From assembly GCF_003030345.1 (NCBI RefSeq), contig NZ_CP028158.1, forward strand, positions 5,022,001 through 5,086,000: a DNA stretch of 64,000 bases, read 5' to 3'. A program made the position numbers and the translations under genes. This document shows, piece by piece, positions 23,912 to 31,942 of this stretch (position 1 is its first letter; each line of letters opens with the position of its first letter). The stretch is from Plantactinospora sp. BC1 (lineage in GTDB: Bacteria; Actinomycetota; Actinomycetes; Mycobacteriales; Micromonosporaceae). Below the pieces are notes generated by a model. That model had not been told where the DNA came from and did no database searches. It worked only from the letters and a program-made list of their open reading frames with translations.

Positions 23912-25050
23912 GCGCGCTGGCCGAGGCCGAGGTCGACCTCGCGGCCGTCGCGGCCAACCTGGGTACGGTCGCGGCGCACGCCGGTACCGCGCTGATGGCG
24001 GTGGTCAAGGCCGACGGGTTCGGGCACGGTGCCGTACCGGTGGCCCGGGCCGCGCTGGCGGCCGGCGCGAGCTGGCTCGGGGTGACCTCGGCCGGCGAGG
24101 CGCTGGCGCTGCGCGCGGCGGGTCTCACCGCGCCCGTGCTGAGCTGGCTGCACCGTCCGGACGACGACTTCGGCCGGCTGATCGGCGCCGACGTCGACCT
24201 CGGGGTCTCGACCGTGCCGCACCTGCACTCGATCGCCGAGGCGGCGCGCCGGTCGGGCCGGCCCGCGACGGTCCAGCTCAAGGCCGACACCGGACTGTCC
24301 CGCAACGGCGCCAACCGCGACGACTGGCCGGAGCTGGTCGACTGGGCCCGCAAGTACGAGGTCGAGGGGACCGTCCGGGTCCGGGGGGTCTGGTCGCACC
24401 TGGCCGGCGCGGAGACGCCGGAGGGTCGGGGCGTCGGCCGGCAGGTGGCGGCCTTCGAGGAGGCACTGCGGATCGCCCGGGCGGCGGGACTGCGACCGGA
24501 TCTGGCCCACCTGGCGAACTCGGCGGCGGCGCTGGCCGCCCCGGCGACCCGGTACGACCTCTGCCGGATCGGACTGGCGCTCTACGGCGTCGACCCGTTC
24601 GGCGCCCCCGGCGCCGGGGTGTACCGGCTGCGGGCCGCGATGACCCTGCGTTCCACGGTGGTGAACGTCAAGCGGGTGCCGGCCGGTACCGGCGTCTCCT
24701 ACGGGCCGGACCGGGTGACCGAGCGGGCGACGACGCTGGCGCTGCTGCCGCTCGGCTACGCGGACGGGCTGCCCCGGACCGCCGAGGGGCGTGCCGAGGT
24801 GTGGCTGGCCGGCACCCGGCGACCGATCGTCGGGCGGATCGCGATGGACCAGTGCGTGGTCGACGCCGGGGAGCTGCCGGTGGCGCTCGGCGACCCGGTG
24901 GTGCTCTTCGGCCCGGCCCGGGCGGGCTTCGGCTGGCCGACGGCGGCCGAGTGGGCGGGGTGGGCCCGGACCAGCCCGCACGAGATCCTGACCGGCATCG
25001 GCGCCCGGGTCGCCCGCCGGTACCGACCGGCGAGGCCGGCAGCGGAATGA
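23908..25050 (+). CDS. PLP-dependent alanine/serine racemase (VanT catalytic-domain-like)
   Basis: This 380-residue fold-type III racemase starts at ATG 23908, overlapping the membrane-protein stop by 4 nt. The PLP lysine is K34 in MAVVKADGFGHG. Other family landmarks are QLKADTGLSRNG, HLANSAAALA, RIGLALYGVDPF, the catalytic Tyr in GVSYGPDR, LLPLGYADGLPR and GRIAMDQCVVDAG. The gene is full length for a soluble Alr. It could be an alanine racemase for wall synthesis, but its coupling to an acyltransferase-3 gene and a Van-type ligase suggests it supplies D-Ser or D-Ala to that ligase, as VanT does. Serine versus alanine preference cannot be decided from what I can see. Confidence 0.85.
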   Translation: MSALAEAEVDLAAVAANLGTVAAHAGTALMAVVKADGFGHGAVPVARAALAAGASWLGVTSAGEALALRAAGLTAPVLSWLHRPDDDFGRLIGADVDLGVSTVPHLHSIAEAARRSGRPATVQLKADTGLSRNGANRDDWPELVDWARKYEVEGTVRVRGVWSHLAGAETPEGRGVGRQVAAFEEALRIARAAGLRPDLAHLANSAAALAAPATRYDLCRIGLALYGVDPFGAPGAGVYRLRAAMTLRSTVVNVKRVPAGTGVSYGPDRVTERATTLALLPLGYADGLPRTAEGRAEVWLAGTRRPIVGRIAMDQCVVDAGELPVALGDPVVLFGPARAGFGWPTAAEWAGWARTSPHEILTGIGARVARRYRPARPAAE

Positions 25051-25117
25051 GGGTACGGACCAGCGGGCGCGGTGCCCGCCTGCCGCGTGGCGGCCGGAGT
25101 GCAGGGGAGTGTCGAGG

Positions 25118-26143
25118 ATGAGTATCCGGCTGGCGGTGCTGTACGGCGGGCGCAGCGGCGAGCACGAGGTGTCCCGCCGTTCGGCGGCGAGCATCCTCGC
25201 CCACCTCGACCGGGACGCCTACCGGGTGACCCGGGTACTCGTCGAGCGGGACGGCCGGTGGCAGGTCGACGGCGTACCCGTCACGCTGTCGGCGGCGCTG
25301 CGGGTGCTCACCGCCCAGGACGTGGTCTTCCCGGCCATGCACGGCCCGTACGGCGAGGACGGCAACGTCCAGTCGATGCTGGACTGGCTCGGTGTGCCGT
25401 ACGTCGGTAACGGAGTCTTCGCCAGCGCGGCCGGAATGGACAAGGCGGTGACCAAGAAGCTGCTCGGTGCCGAGGGGCTGCGGGTCACCACCGGCGTGAC
25501 GCTGCGGGACGGCGAGTACCTGTCGCAGGCCGAACAGCAGCGGCTGGGCCTGCCGGTCTTCGTCAAGCCGGCCCGGGCGGGCTCCAGCCTCGGCGTGTCC
25601 CGGGTCGACCAGTGGTGGCAACTGCCGGCCGCGCTCCGGCTGGCCCGCGAGGCCGATCCGAAGGTGCTGGTCGAGCGGGCCGTACCCGGCCGGGAGATCG
25701 ACGTCGGCGTACTCCAGTACCCGGACGGACGGGTCGAGGCGGGGCCGCCGCTGGAGATCGGCGTGCCGCCGAGCGTCGCCTTCTTCGACCACGCCGCGAA
25801 GTACGACGGTGGGGCCGTCTTCCAGATTCCGGCCCCGCTCGACGCCGCCACCACCCGGCTGTTGCAGGACCGGGCGCTCCGGGCCTTCCACGCGCTCGGC
25901 TGCCGGGGGCTGCTCCGGGTCGACTTCTTCCTGCCCGCCGACGACCTGCCCACCGACGACCTGGCCGACGACGACCTGGCCGACGGCGGCTCGGCGGAGC
26001 CGGTGGTCAACGAGGTGAACACCTTCCCCGGCTTCACCGACGCGTCGCAGTACCCGCGGATCTGGGCCCGGGCCGGGATCGCCTTCCCGAGGCTGCTCGA
26101 CATCCTGATCGACGGCGCCCGGAACGCCACGGCCGCCCGATGA
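25118..26143 (+). CDS. D-alanine-D-alanine/D-serine ligase, Van-like
   Basis: This 341-residue ATP-grasp ligase has start ATG 25118, with GGGGAG about 9 nt upstream; GTG 25109 is less likely. Landmarks are AVLYGGRSGEHEVSR, HGPYGEDGNVQSMLDWLGVPYVG, FASAAGMDK, VFVKPARAGSSLGVSRV, the omega-loop AAKY (K228, Y229) and the Mg-binding NEVNTFPGFTDASQYPR. The Lys-Tyr pair is that of D-Ala-D-Ala and D-Ala-D-Ser ligases rather than the His-containing loop of VanA-type D-lactate ligases, while the GFTxxSxYP ending resembles Van ligases more than housekeeping Ddl (GMTxxSLxP). An Asp-rich insertion of about 18 residues (274-293) precedes the metal motif. No VanX or VanXY peptidase gene is nearby. Confidence 0.85.
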   Translation: MSIRLAVLYGGRSGEHEVSRRSAASILAHLDRDAYRVTRVLVERDGRWQVDGVPVTLSAALRVLTAQDVVFPAMHGPYGEDGNVQSMLDWLGVPYVGNGVFASAAGMDKAVTKKLLGAEGLRVTTGVTLRDGEYLSQAEQQRLGLPVFVKPARAGSSLGVSRVDQWWQLPAALRLAREADPKVLVERAVPGREIDVGVLQYPDGRVEAGPPLEIGVPPSVAFFDHAAKYDGGAVFQIPAPLDAATTRLLQDRALRAFHALGCRGLLRVDFFLPADDLPTDDLADDDLADGGSAEPVVNEVNTFPGFTDASQYPRIWARAGIAFPRLLDILIDGARNATAAR

Positions 26144-26145
26144 GG

Positions 26146-26166
26146 CGCCCGGTGAAGCGCCGGGCG
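26146..26166. terminator. small hairpin between convergent operons
   Basis: A 7-bp stem (CGCCCGG/CCGGGCG) with a 7-nt loop occupies most of the 30-nt gap between the ligase stop and the lipoprotein stop. It may terminate transcription from both sides. Confidence 0.4.
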
Positions 26167-26173
26167 AGGCGGC

Positions 26174-26767
26174 TCAGGAGCCGGGGGCGGCGGTCCGGGC
26201 CGGGGCGGGCCCGGGGTCGGCCGGCAGGCACCGGTCGGCGCCGGGGGAGTCCTCCGCCCCGTCCGGCGCGGCCGGGCATTCCGGCGGGTCGCAGCCGTAC
26301 GGCCCCCGGCTCCCGTCCGGGCCGGTCAGCGTGACCATGGAGCGCTCCGCCGGCCGGTCGGCCGGCAGGGCGTACCGGACGGTGCAGACGAGCTGGTCGA
26401 CCGCCCGCGCCGACAGGGACGTCACGTCGGTGCCGAGGCTCACCGTCGTACCCGACCGGTCGGACGTCGTCACCGCCGGCCCGGCACCCGCCGGGATCTC
26501 GCTGCGGTAGCCCCGCTGCCGCTCGCGCGGGTCCGGACCGGCCAGCAGCAGTGCCAGCGCGGCGTCGACCGAACCCGGCGGTGTGGACGGACGCAGCACC
26601 AGCGTCACCCGCTGCTCCGCGACGAAGTACAGGCCCACCCCCTGCACCCGTCCCACCGGGGCGGGACCGCCGGTGATGACCACGGACGGCCGCACGCCGC
26701 ATCCGGCGGCGAGCACCGCCAGCAGCGCGACGGCGGCGAGTGCCACCCGGCGCCGGAGGCCGGTCAC
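26174..26767 (-). CDS. GerMN-like lipoprotein
   Basis: This 197-residue protein starts at GTG 26767, overlapping the sensor-kinase stop (GTGA). It has a lipobox (LAVLAAGCG) with Cys near residue 23, so it should be anchored on the outer face of the membrane. The segment VGLYFVAEQRVTLVLRPSTPPGSVDAALALLLAGPDPRERQRGYRSEIPAG resembles a GerMN domain, as in LpqB. The C-terminus is Pro-rich and contains a Cys pair (YGCDPPECP). The order regulator, kinase, lipoprotein mirrors mtrA-mtrB-lpqB, where the lipoprotein modulates the kinase. A similar sensing-accessory role for the adjacent kinase is inferred. Confidence 0.75.
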   Translation of the reverse strand: MTGLRRRVALAAVALLAVLAAGCGVRPSVVITGGPAPVGRVQGVGLYFVAEQRVTLVLRPSTPPGSVDAALALLLAGPDPRERQRGYRSEIPAGAGPAVTTSDRSGTTVSLGTDVTSLSARAVDQLVCTVRYALPADRPAERSMVTLTGPDGSRGPYGCDPPECPAAPDGAEDSPGADRCLPADPGPAPARTAAPGS

Positions 26768-28245
26768 GGACGCCCCCCGTCGGAACCGGTCCGGTCGGCG
26801 ACGGCCGGCGCCGGATCGGTGCAGCGGCGCGGCAGGCGGAGCGTGAACACCGCGCCGCCGGCCGGATCGTTCCCGGCCACCAGGCTGCCCCGCTCGGCGC
26901 CGGTCCGGTGCAGCCGGGCGTTCTCCCAGGCGATGGCGAGACCGAGACCACTGCCCTCGGAGCGGCTCCGGGCGCTGTCCGCCTTGTAGAAGCGGTCGAA
27001 GACGTGCGGCAGCACCAGCGGGTCCAGCCCCGGGCCACGGTCGCCGACCGTCAGGACGATCCAGTCCGGCTCGGCGCGCAGCCGTACCGTCACCGGCGGG
27101 GCGCCGTGCCGCAGCGCGTTGCCGACCAGGTTCGCCAGGATCACGTCCAGCCGGCGGGGGTCGAGCCGGGCCCGGGTGTCCGGCGGCAGGTCGGCCACCA
27201 CCCGCTCGGTCCAGCCCCGGGCGCGCAGTGTCGCGCGTACCGCCGACGGCACGTCGACGTCGTCGAGGGCGAGTGCGGCGGTGCCGCTGTCGAACCTGCT
27301 CACCTCGATCAGGTCGTCGACCAGCCGGGTCAGGCTCTGCGTCTCCTGGCTGACCAGCCGGGCGGCCCGGCCCGCGTCGCCGGGCAGCCGGGGTGCCTCC
27401 TCGTCGAGTACGTCGGTGACCGCGGTCATCGCGGCCAGCGGGGTACGCAGTTCGTGCGAGACGTCGGCGACGAAGCGCCGGGCGTCCGCCTCCATCCGGC
27501 GCAACTCGCCGACCTGCCGTTCCAGCCGCTGGGCGGTGTGGTTGAAGGTGTCCGCGACGCGGGCCAGTTCGTCGGAGCCGCGTACGGCCAGCCGGGTGCT
27601 CAGGTCGCCGTCGCCGAGCCGGCGGGCGGCCCGGTCGAGTTCCCGGACCGGCCGCAGTACGCCCCGGGCGGCGAGCAGCGCCAGCACGACGGCGAGCGCC
27701 AGCGACAGCGCGCCGGTCGACCAGGCCGACGCGGCGAGCCGGTCGATGCTGCGCTGCTCGGCCTCCAGGCTGTGCAGGCGGTATATCTCCAGCCCGGACG
27801 GTCGTGCTGTTCCGTCCGGCAGGCTGAGCATGACCTGGGTCCCGATCACCAGGTACGGGAAGCCCTGCGCGGTCTGCCGCTGCCAGACGACCCGGCCGCT
27901 GCCGACCGCGCTGCGCAACTCCGGCGGAAGTACCGCGGAGACCTGGTCGGGCGCGGAACTGCGCCCCTGGTACGCGGCGATCGCGGTGTCGTCGCGGCCG
28001 GAGAGTTCCGCCGCGATGGCGTCGAGATCGGCCTGGCTCGGTGGCAGGGTCCGGATCGGGGCGAGCTGGGTGATCTGCTCCTTCAACGTGACGACGGCCG
28101 CGTCCTGGGCCGTTTGCAGGATGACGTTACGGGCCCGGACGTAGCCGGCGCCGGCCACCACCGCCGTGGTGGTCAGGCCGAGCGAGACGAAGGCGAGCAG
28201 CAGCCGGACCCGCAGGCCCGGCGGCCACCGCAGCGGGCTCAGCAC
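26764..28245 (-). CDS. two-component sensor histidine kinase (HAMP-HisKA-HATPase)
   Basis: This 493-residue kinase is assigned GTG 28245, giving a short N-terminus before the first membrane helix (LRVRLLLAFVSLGLTTTAVVAGAGYV). Longer versions would overlap the regulator gene. An extracellular loop covers about 40-168, and a second helix about 172-195 (TGALSLALAVVLALLAARGVL). HAMP follows, then HisKA with H264 in FVADVSHELRTPL and the ATP-binding boxes NLVGNALRHG, VGDRGPGLD, FDRFYKAD and GSGLGLAIAWE. It signals to the regulator encoded just upstream in the transcript. Together with PAP2 and GerMN lipoprotein genes in the same direction, it probably monitors envelope or lipid-II status. The inducer is unknown. 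Confidence 0.9.
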   Translation of the reverse strand: MLSPLRWPPGLRVRLLLAFVSLGLTTTAVVAGAGYVRARNVILQTAQDAAVVTLKEQITQLAPIRTLPPSQADLDAIAAELSGRDDTAIAAYQGRSSAPDQVSAVLPPELRSAVGSGRVVWQRQTAQGFPYLVIGTQVMLSLPDGTARPSGLEIYRLHSLEAEQRSIDRLAASAWSTGALSLALAVVLALLAARGVLRPVRELDRAARRLGDGDLSTRLAVRGSDELARVADTFNHTAQRLERQVGELRRMEADARRFVADVSHELRTPLAAMTAVTDVLDEEAPRLPGDAGRAARLVSQETQSLTRLVDDLIEVSRFDSGTAALALDDVDVPSAVRATLRARGWTERVVADLPPDTRARLDPRRLDVILANLVGNALRHGAPPVTVRLRAEPDWIVLTVGDRGPGLDPLVLPHVFDRFYKADSARSRSEGSGLGLAIAWENARLHRTGAERGSLVAGNDPAGGAVFTLRLPRRCTDPAPAVADRTGSDGGRP

Positions 28246-28306
28246 GGGGCCCGGCCACGTCGCGCAGCCCCGTGCGGCGAGTGCCGGCCGTGCGGTCGGG
28301 CGCGGT

Positions 28307-28999
28307 TCACAACGGGCCGAACCGGTATCCGAAGCCGCGGACGGTCTGCACGTAGACCGGGGCGGCGGAGTCGTCCTCGATCTTCGCCCGCAACCGTTGC
28401 ACACAGGCGTCGACCAGTCGGGAGTCGCCGAGGTAGCCGTGCTCCCAGACCGCCTCCAGCAGTTGCTGCCGGCTGAGCACCCGGCCCGGCGTGCCGGAGA
28501 GTTCGAGCAGCAGCCGCAGTTCGGTCGGGGCGAGGCCGATCGGCACCCCGGCCTTGCTGATTACCAGCGCCGACCGGTCGATGGTCAGCGCGCCGTACCG
28601 CTGCACCGTCGGCTCCGGGCCCGGGCGCCGGGGTTCGCCGCCGGTCCGCCGCAGCACCGCGCGGATCCGCGCCTCGAGTACCCGGGCCTGCACCGGCTTG
28701 ACCACGTAGTCGTCGGCACCGGCCTCCAGCCCGGCCACCACGTCGATGTCGTCGTTGCGGGCGGTGAGCATGATGATCGGCAGGTCGCCGGCCGACCGGA
28801 TCCGGCGGCACACCTCGAAGCCGTCCATCCCGGGCAGCATGAGGTCCAGGACGACGACGTCGGCGGTGTCCGTACCCAGCCGGGCCAGCCCCTGCTCGCC
28901 GGTGGCCACGGCGTCCACGGTGTGCCCCTGCCGGGTCAGGGCCAACTGGAGGCCGTCGCGCACCGTCTGATGGTCCTCGATCAACAGCACCCGAGACAT
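28307..28999 (-). CDS. OmpR/PhoB-family response regulator
   Basis: This 230-residue protein starts at ATG 28999. The receiver domain has acidic residues in LLIEDH, phospho-acceptor D52 in VVVLDLMLPGMDGFEVC, a Thr in MLTARNDD and Lys in YVVKPVQ. A winged-helix effector domain follows (about 130-228; APTELRLLLELSGTPGRVLSRQQLLEAVWEHGYLGDSRLVDACVQRLRAKIE, YVQTVRGFGYRFG). It is encoded 8 nt downstream of a PAP2 gene and upstream of its kinase, so all four genes probably share a transcript. Targets may include this operon and the convergent ligase operon; that is inference. Confidence 0.93.
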   Translation of the reverse strand: MSRVLLIEDHQTVRDGLQLALTRQGHTVDAVATGEQGLARLGTDTADVVVLDLMLPGMDGFEVCRRIRSAGDLPIIMLTARNDDIDVVAGLEAGADDYVVKPVQARVLEARIRAVLRRTGGEPRRPGPEPTVQRYGALTIDRSALVISKAGVPIGLAPTELRLLLELSGTPGRVLSRQQLLEAVWEHGYLGDSRLVDACVQRLRAKIEDDSAAPVYVQTVRGFGYRFGPL

Positions 29000-29007
29000 G
29001 TCACCAA

Positions 29008-30060
29008 CTATTGCATTCCCGTCGAAGTTGCCTTGTCGATCATGATTTGTGGCACGGATCGGACCCCCGCTGCCGAACTGTCCGATTCCGCGCCCGGTCC
29101 GGGCTCGCGACCGGGGGCGGGGCCGCGACCGGGGGCGGGGCGGGCGAAATCCACCGGGCGCAGCAGGACCAGCACGGTGGCGACGACCAGGGCGACGAAT
29201 CCGCTTCCGGCCACGATCGCGACGAAGAGCCCGCCGGCACCGCCGGTCACGGTGTCGGCGGGGTACGCCGGCACGCCGGCCAGCAGCGCCAGCAGCGCCA
29301 GCAGTGGCACCCCGCCGAGCAGCCCGAAGGACCCGACCTCGACGGCGGCCGAAGCGGCACCGGTGTCCCGGCGCGGCCGGGCCAGCACGGCGGCGGCCAG
29401 GCAGAACAGCGCCGCCGCCAGCAGCACCCCGCCGAGGACGTCACTGAACCGGTGCCACCCCGCGATCATGGTGCAGGCGGCGACCGTGCAGACGCCCACC
29501 GCCCCCGGGGCGGCACACCATCCCCGGGCCGGCGCGGGAAGCACCAGCAGCACCGCCAGGAGCAGCGCCATCGCCGCCGCGACGTGACCGCTGGGGAAAC
29601 TGTTGTGCGTCGTCGAGTCGGCCACCCCGAGTTCCGGCCGCAGGATCACCTGCTTGGCGACGCCCGCGGCGACCACCGAGGCGCCGACCAGGCCCACGCC
29701 GACCACCCCGGCCCAGGGCCGCCGACCGAGCAGACCGAGCAGCAGTACGGCGACGAGCAGCAGGCCCAGCACCGCCGGGTCGCCGAACCAGGCCAGTACG
29801 GCCCGTGCCGGCTCGACCAGCTCGGTCGGCTGCTCGTACCCGCCGCCCCGCTCGGCCCGGGGCAGCAGCGTGCCGTCGAGCAACTGCCCCGCACCGGTGC
29901 CGACGAACCCGACGGCGGTCAGCACGAACGCGAGCAGGTACCCGAGGGCGGCGCGGCGCAGCCGGCGGGCCGGCTCCCGGGCGGCGGGCGCCGGCCGGCG
30001 GTCGGACCGGGCCGGAGGTCCCGGCGGTGTCGTTGACGGGTACGGCGATACCGGATGCAC
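29008..30060 (-). CDS. PAP2-family membrane phosphatase
   Basis: This 350-residue polytopic protein starts at GTG 30060. It shows the three PAP2 signature blocks: KQVILRPEL, PSGHVAAAMALL (after HNSF) and AGWHRFSDVLGG with the catalytic His. Six or more hydrophobic segments are present, and the C-terminus is Pro/Gly-rich and probably cytoplasmic. PAP2 membrane enzymes dephosphorylate phosphatidate or undecaprenyl pyrophosphate. As the first gene of a transcript with a two-component system and GerMN lipoprotein, opposite a D-Ala-D-X ligase operon, undecaprenyl-phosphate recycling is plausible but unproven. Confidence 0.85.
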   Translation of the reverse strand: MHPVSPYPSTTPPGPPARSDRRPAPAAREPARRLRRAALGYLLAFVLTAVGFVGTGAGQLLDGTLLPRAERGGGYEQPTELVEPARAVLAWFGDPAVLGLLLVAVLLLGLLGRRPWAGVVGVGLVGASVVAAGVAKQVILRPELGVADSTTHNSFPSGHVAAAMALLLAVLLVLPAPARGWCAAPGAVGVCTVAACTMIAGWHRFSDVLGGVLLAAALFCLAAAVLARPRRDTGAASAAVEVGSFGLLGGVPLLALLALLAGVPAYPADTVTGGAGGLFVAIVAGSGFVALVVATVLVLLRPVDFARPAPGRGPAPGREPGPGAESDSSAAGVRSVPQIMIDKATSTGMQ

Positions 30061-30150
30061 CAGCCAAGGATGCGGTGCCCGGGTCCGGGGAGCGTGCGGG
30101 TCATGTCATGGTTCTGTCACAGCCGCCGGCCGGCCGGGGTGACCGGACCG

Positions 30151-30666
30151 CTACCAGCAGCTCCCGCAGACCGGCCGGGGTCCCCAGTCCGGCGAGACGA
30201 GTCGGACCATGCGATTGACCAGCGGATCGGTGGTCTCCAGCGGGCGCGCCTGGATCTCGTGGTCCAGCAGGTCCCACACCACCCGGACACACTCGACCCG
30301 GACCAGGTAGTCGGTGACCACGCAGATCGCGAAGTCCACCCGCCCGGTCGGCACCCGCTTCCGGTCGGCGAACGGGCTGGCCCCGGCCGGCGCGTACGGC
30401 CGCAGGTGCGACCCGTACACGAGGCCCTCGGCGCGACCGGGCTCGTAGATGCCGTACCCGAAGGCGGCGGCCGTCTTCTCCTCGGCGCAGTCGAGCTGAC
30501 CCGCGAGGGTGAGGAACACCCCGTCCTTGGTCTCGTCCGTCGCCGCGACCTCGATCGCGCCGGAGGTGCAGGGGATCCGCTCCCACACCGGCTCGGCAGC
30601 CGTCGCCGGCCCGGCGGTGAGCGAGGTGATCAGGGCGGCGGCCACCGCCGCGAACAGGTGTCTCAT
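30151..30666 (-). CDS. small secreted protein of unknown function
   Basis: This 171-residue protein starts at ATG 30666, with GGAGGGAGAAG upstream; its start codon overlaps the stop of the preceding LuxR-type regulator gene (ATGA). It has a signal peptide (FAAVAAALITSLTAGPATAAEP). The mature part contains several Cys (IPCTSG, QLDCAEEK, AICVV, VECVRVV, PVCGSCW) spaced as if paired in disulfides. I do not recognise the domain. Translational coupling to the regulator suggests the two work together, for example as a secreted product under the regulator's own control, or as part of its signal. Confidence 0.6.
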   Translation of the reverse strand: MRHLFAAVAAALITSLTAGPATAAEPVWERIPCTSGAIEVAATDETKDGVFLTLAGQLDCAEEKTAAAFGYGIYEPGRAEGLVYGSHLRPYAPAGASPFADRKRVPTGRVDFAICVVTDYLVRVECVRVVWDLLDHEIQARPLETTDPLVNRMVRLVSPDWGPRPVCGSCW

Positions 30667-31712
30667 CGGTCTTCTCCCTCCACGGGCGGTCTGTTCCTCG
30701 GTGGGCTCGCCGCCTGCATCGCGCCGAGGGCGAGGCCGAGCTGAAAGCGGTTCTCCACCCCGAGCCGGTCCATCAGGGACCGCAGCGCGTAGGTGACCGA
30801 GCGGGTGGACATGCCGAGTTCCTTCGCGGCACTGCTGTCGGTATGCCCCTCGGCGAGCAGTGCGACGAGCGCCTTCTCCCGTGGTGTGAGCACGACCTCC
30901 GGTACTCCGTTCCGGCGTGGATCTGTCGCCTCCGTCCAGTACCGGACGAAGAGCGAGACGAACGACTCGACCGCCGCGGGTTCGACGACCTCCCACGTGC
31001 CGTGGTGCAGCCCGTACGGGTCGACGGCGACCAGCGCGACGCGGCGGTCGAAGATCATCAACTTGTGCGGCAGCCGGGAGGTTTCCCGGTACTCCCCGCC
31101 CAGCCGGGCGAACTCCGTCGCGTGCCGCGACGACCGGTCGCCGTCGGCGGGCGCCCGGCCCAGCGAACGCAGCCGGATCCGGCGCCGCAGCAGCGCGATG
31201 TCCAACGGGGCGCCGATCGCCAGCGCCTCGGTGTCGAAGATCTCCTCCGGATTCATCGCCAGGTGCTCGACCCGCTCCAGCGCCACCAGTTCGGCGATGC
31301 GCCGACGGGTCGCCTCGCGATCCGGCAGCCGCCGGGCCGGAAACGGCCGGACCATACCCGGTCGCAGCAGGCCGGCCGGGCCCTCGACCGGCGGGGCGGC
31401 CCGCCGGAGGGCGCGGCGTCGCAGCGTCGCCACCGCCAGCTCCGCCGCCACGGCCCGCCAGGTCACCGCGTCGGCCCCGGAGCCGGACGGCGCGGCGCTC
31501 GGCGCGACCAGGTCGGCCTCGGCCAACTCGTCCAGCGCCTCGCGGACCCGGCGCGCGGCGAGTCCGAGACTGGCGGCGATGTCGCCGGTGCTGCGGGAAC
31601 CGAAGGTGACCAGGCAGCGATAGACCAGGTCGGCATCGGCGGAGACCCCCCAGCGGACCAGTAGCGGCACCGCCCGCCCGACGGCCAGCGCCCCCGTGCC
31701 CCTGCCCGTCAT
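30663..31712 (-). CDS. helix-turn-helix regulator: N-terminal winged helix, C-terminal LuxR domain
   Basis: This 349-residue protein starts at ATG 31712, with GGGAGGGAG upstream. The N-terminal 70 residues form a TrmB/MarR-like winged helix (YRCLVTFGSRSTGDIAASLGLAARRVREALDELAEADLV). The middle resembles a PLD-like or phospholipase-fold sensor seen in this regulator group (HLAMNPEEIFDTEALAI, RLPHKLMIFDRRVALVAVD). The C-terminus is a LuxR HTH (LTPREKALVALLAEGHTDSSAAKELGMSTRSVTYALRSLMDRLGVENRFQLGL). Such regulators are frequent in actinomycetes; effectors are unknown. An inverted repeat TTGCG-N6-CGCAA about 90 nt upstream may be its site. Confidence 0.85.
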   Translation of the reverse strand: MTGRGTGALAVGRAVPLLVRWGVSADADLVYRCLVTFGSRSTGDIAASLGLAARRVREALDELAEADLVAPSAAPSGSGADAVTWRAVAAELAVATLRRRALRRAAPPVEGPAGLLRPGMVRPFPARRLPDREATRRRIAELVALERVEHLAMNPEEIFDTEALAIGAPLDIALLRRRIRLRSLGRAPADGDRSSRHATEFARLGGEYRETSRLPHKLMIFDRRVALVAVDPYGLHHGTWEVVEPAAVESFVSLFVRYWTEATDPRRNGVPEVVLTPREKALVALLAEGHTDSSAAKELGMSTRSVTYALRSLMDRLGVENRFQLGLALGAMQAASPPRNRPPVEGEDR

Positions 31713-31802
31713 GACAACTCCCTCCCCCCGGGAATCGGTACGCCGCGATACAAACACAGGACGGCACCGATGTCTCGGGCCGACAAGATCACCCGGTCGA
31801 TT

Positions 31803-31822
31803 CGTTGCGCGATCACGCAACG
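31803..31822. promoter_or_regulatory. inverted repeat CGTTGCG-N6-CGCAACG in a divergent promoter region
   Basis: Seven-base arms (31803-31809 and 31816-31822) flank CGATCA. The site lies between the divergent LuxR-type regulator gene and the sulfatase gene. The core TTGCG-N6-CGCAA also occurs upstream of the AfsR-like gene at 51648-51663. Confidence 0.45.
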
Positions 31823-31942
31823 GTGCTGCCCGGCGCGGCGTCCGCGTTGAACCGTAGGCGCGGGAATCCCGTTCTAGCTCACGGGCGGCCACACGCGCCT
31901 GGCCCGCCCCGCCAACACGGCCTCCAGGAGAGGATCTTCGGG

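Noticed and set aside
24668-26130. Long minus-strand frames opposite the racemase and ligase genes
   Set aside because: No domain or start signal; codon-position GC bias favours the plus-strand genes.
26764-28999. Calling the two-component pair VanRS
   Set aside because: The kinase and regulator have general OmpR/HAMP features only, and the operon faces the ligase genes instead of heading them; the GerMN lipoprotein points to an MtrAB-LpqB-like layout.
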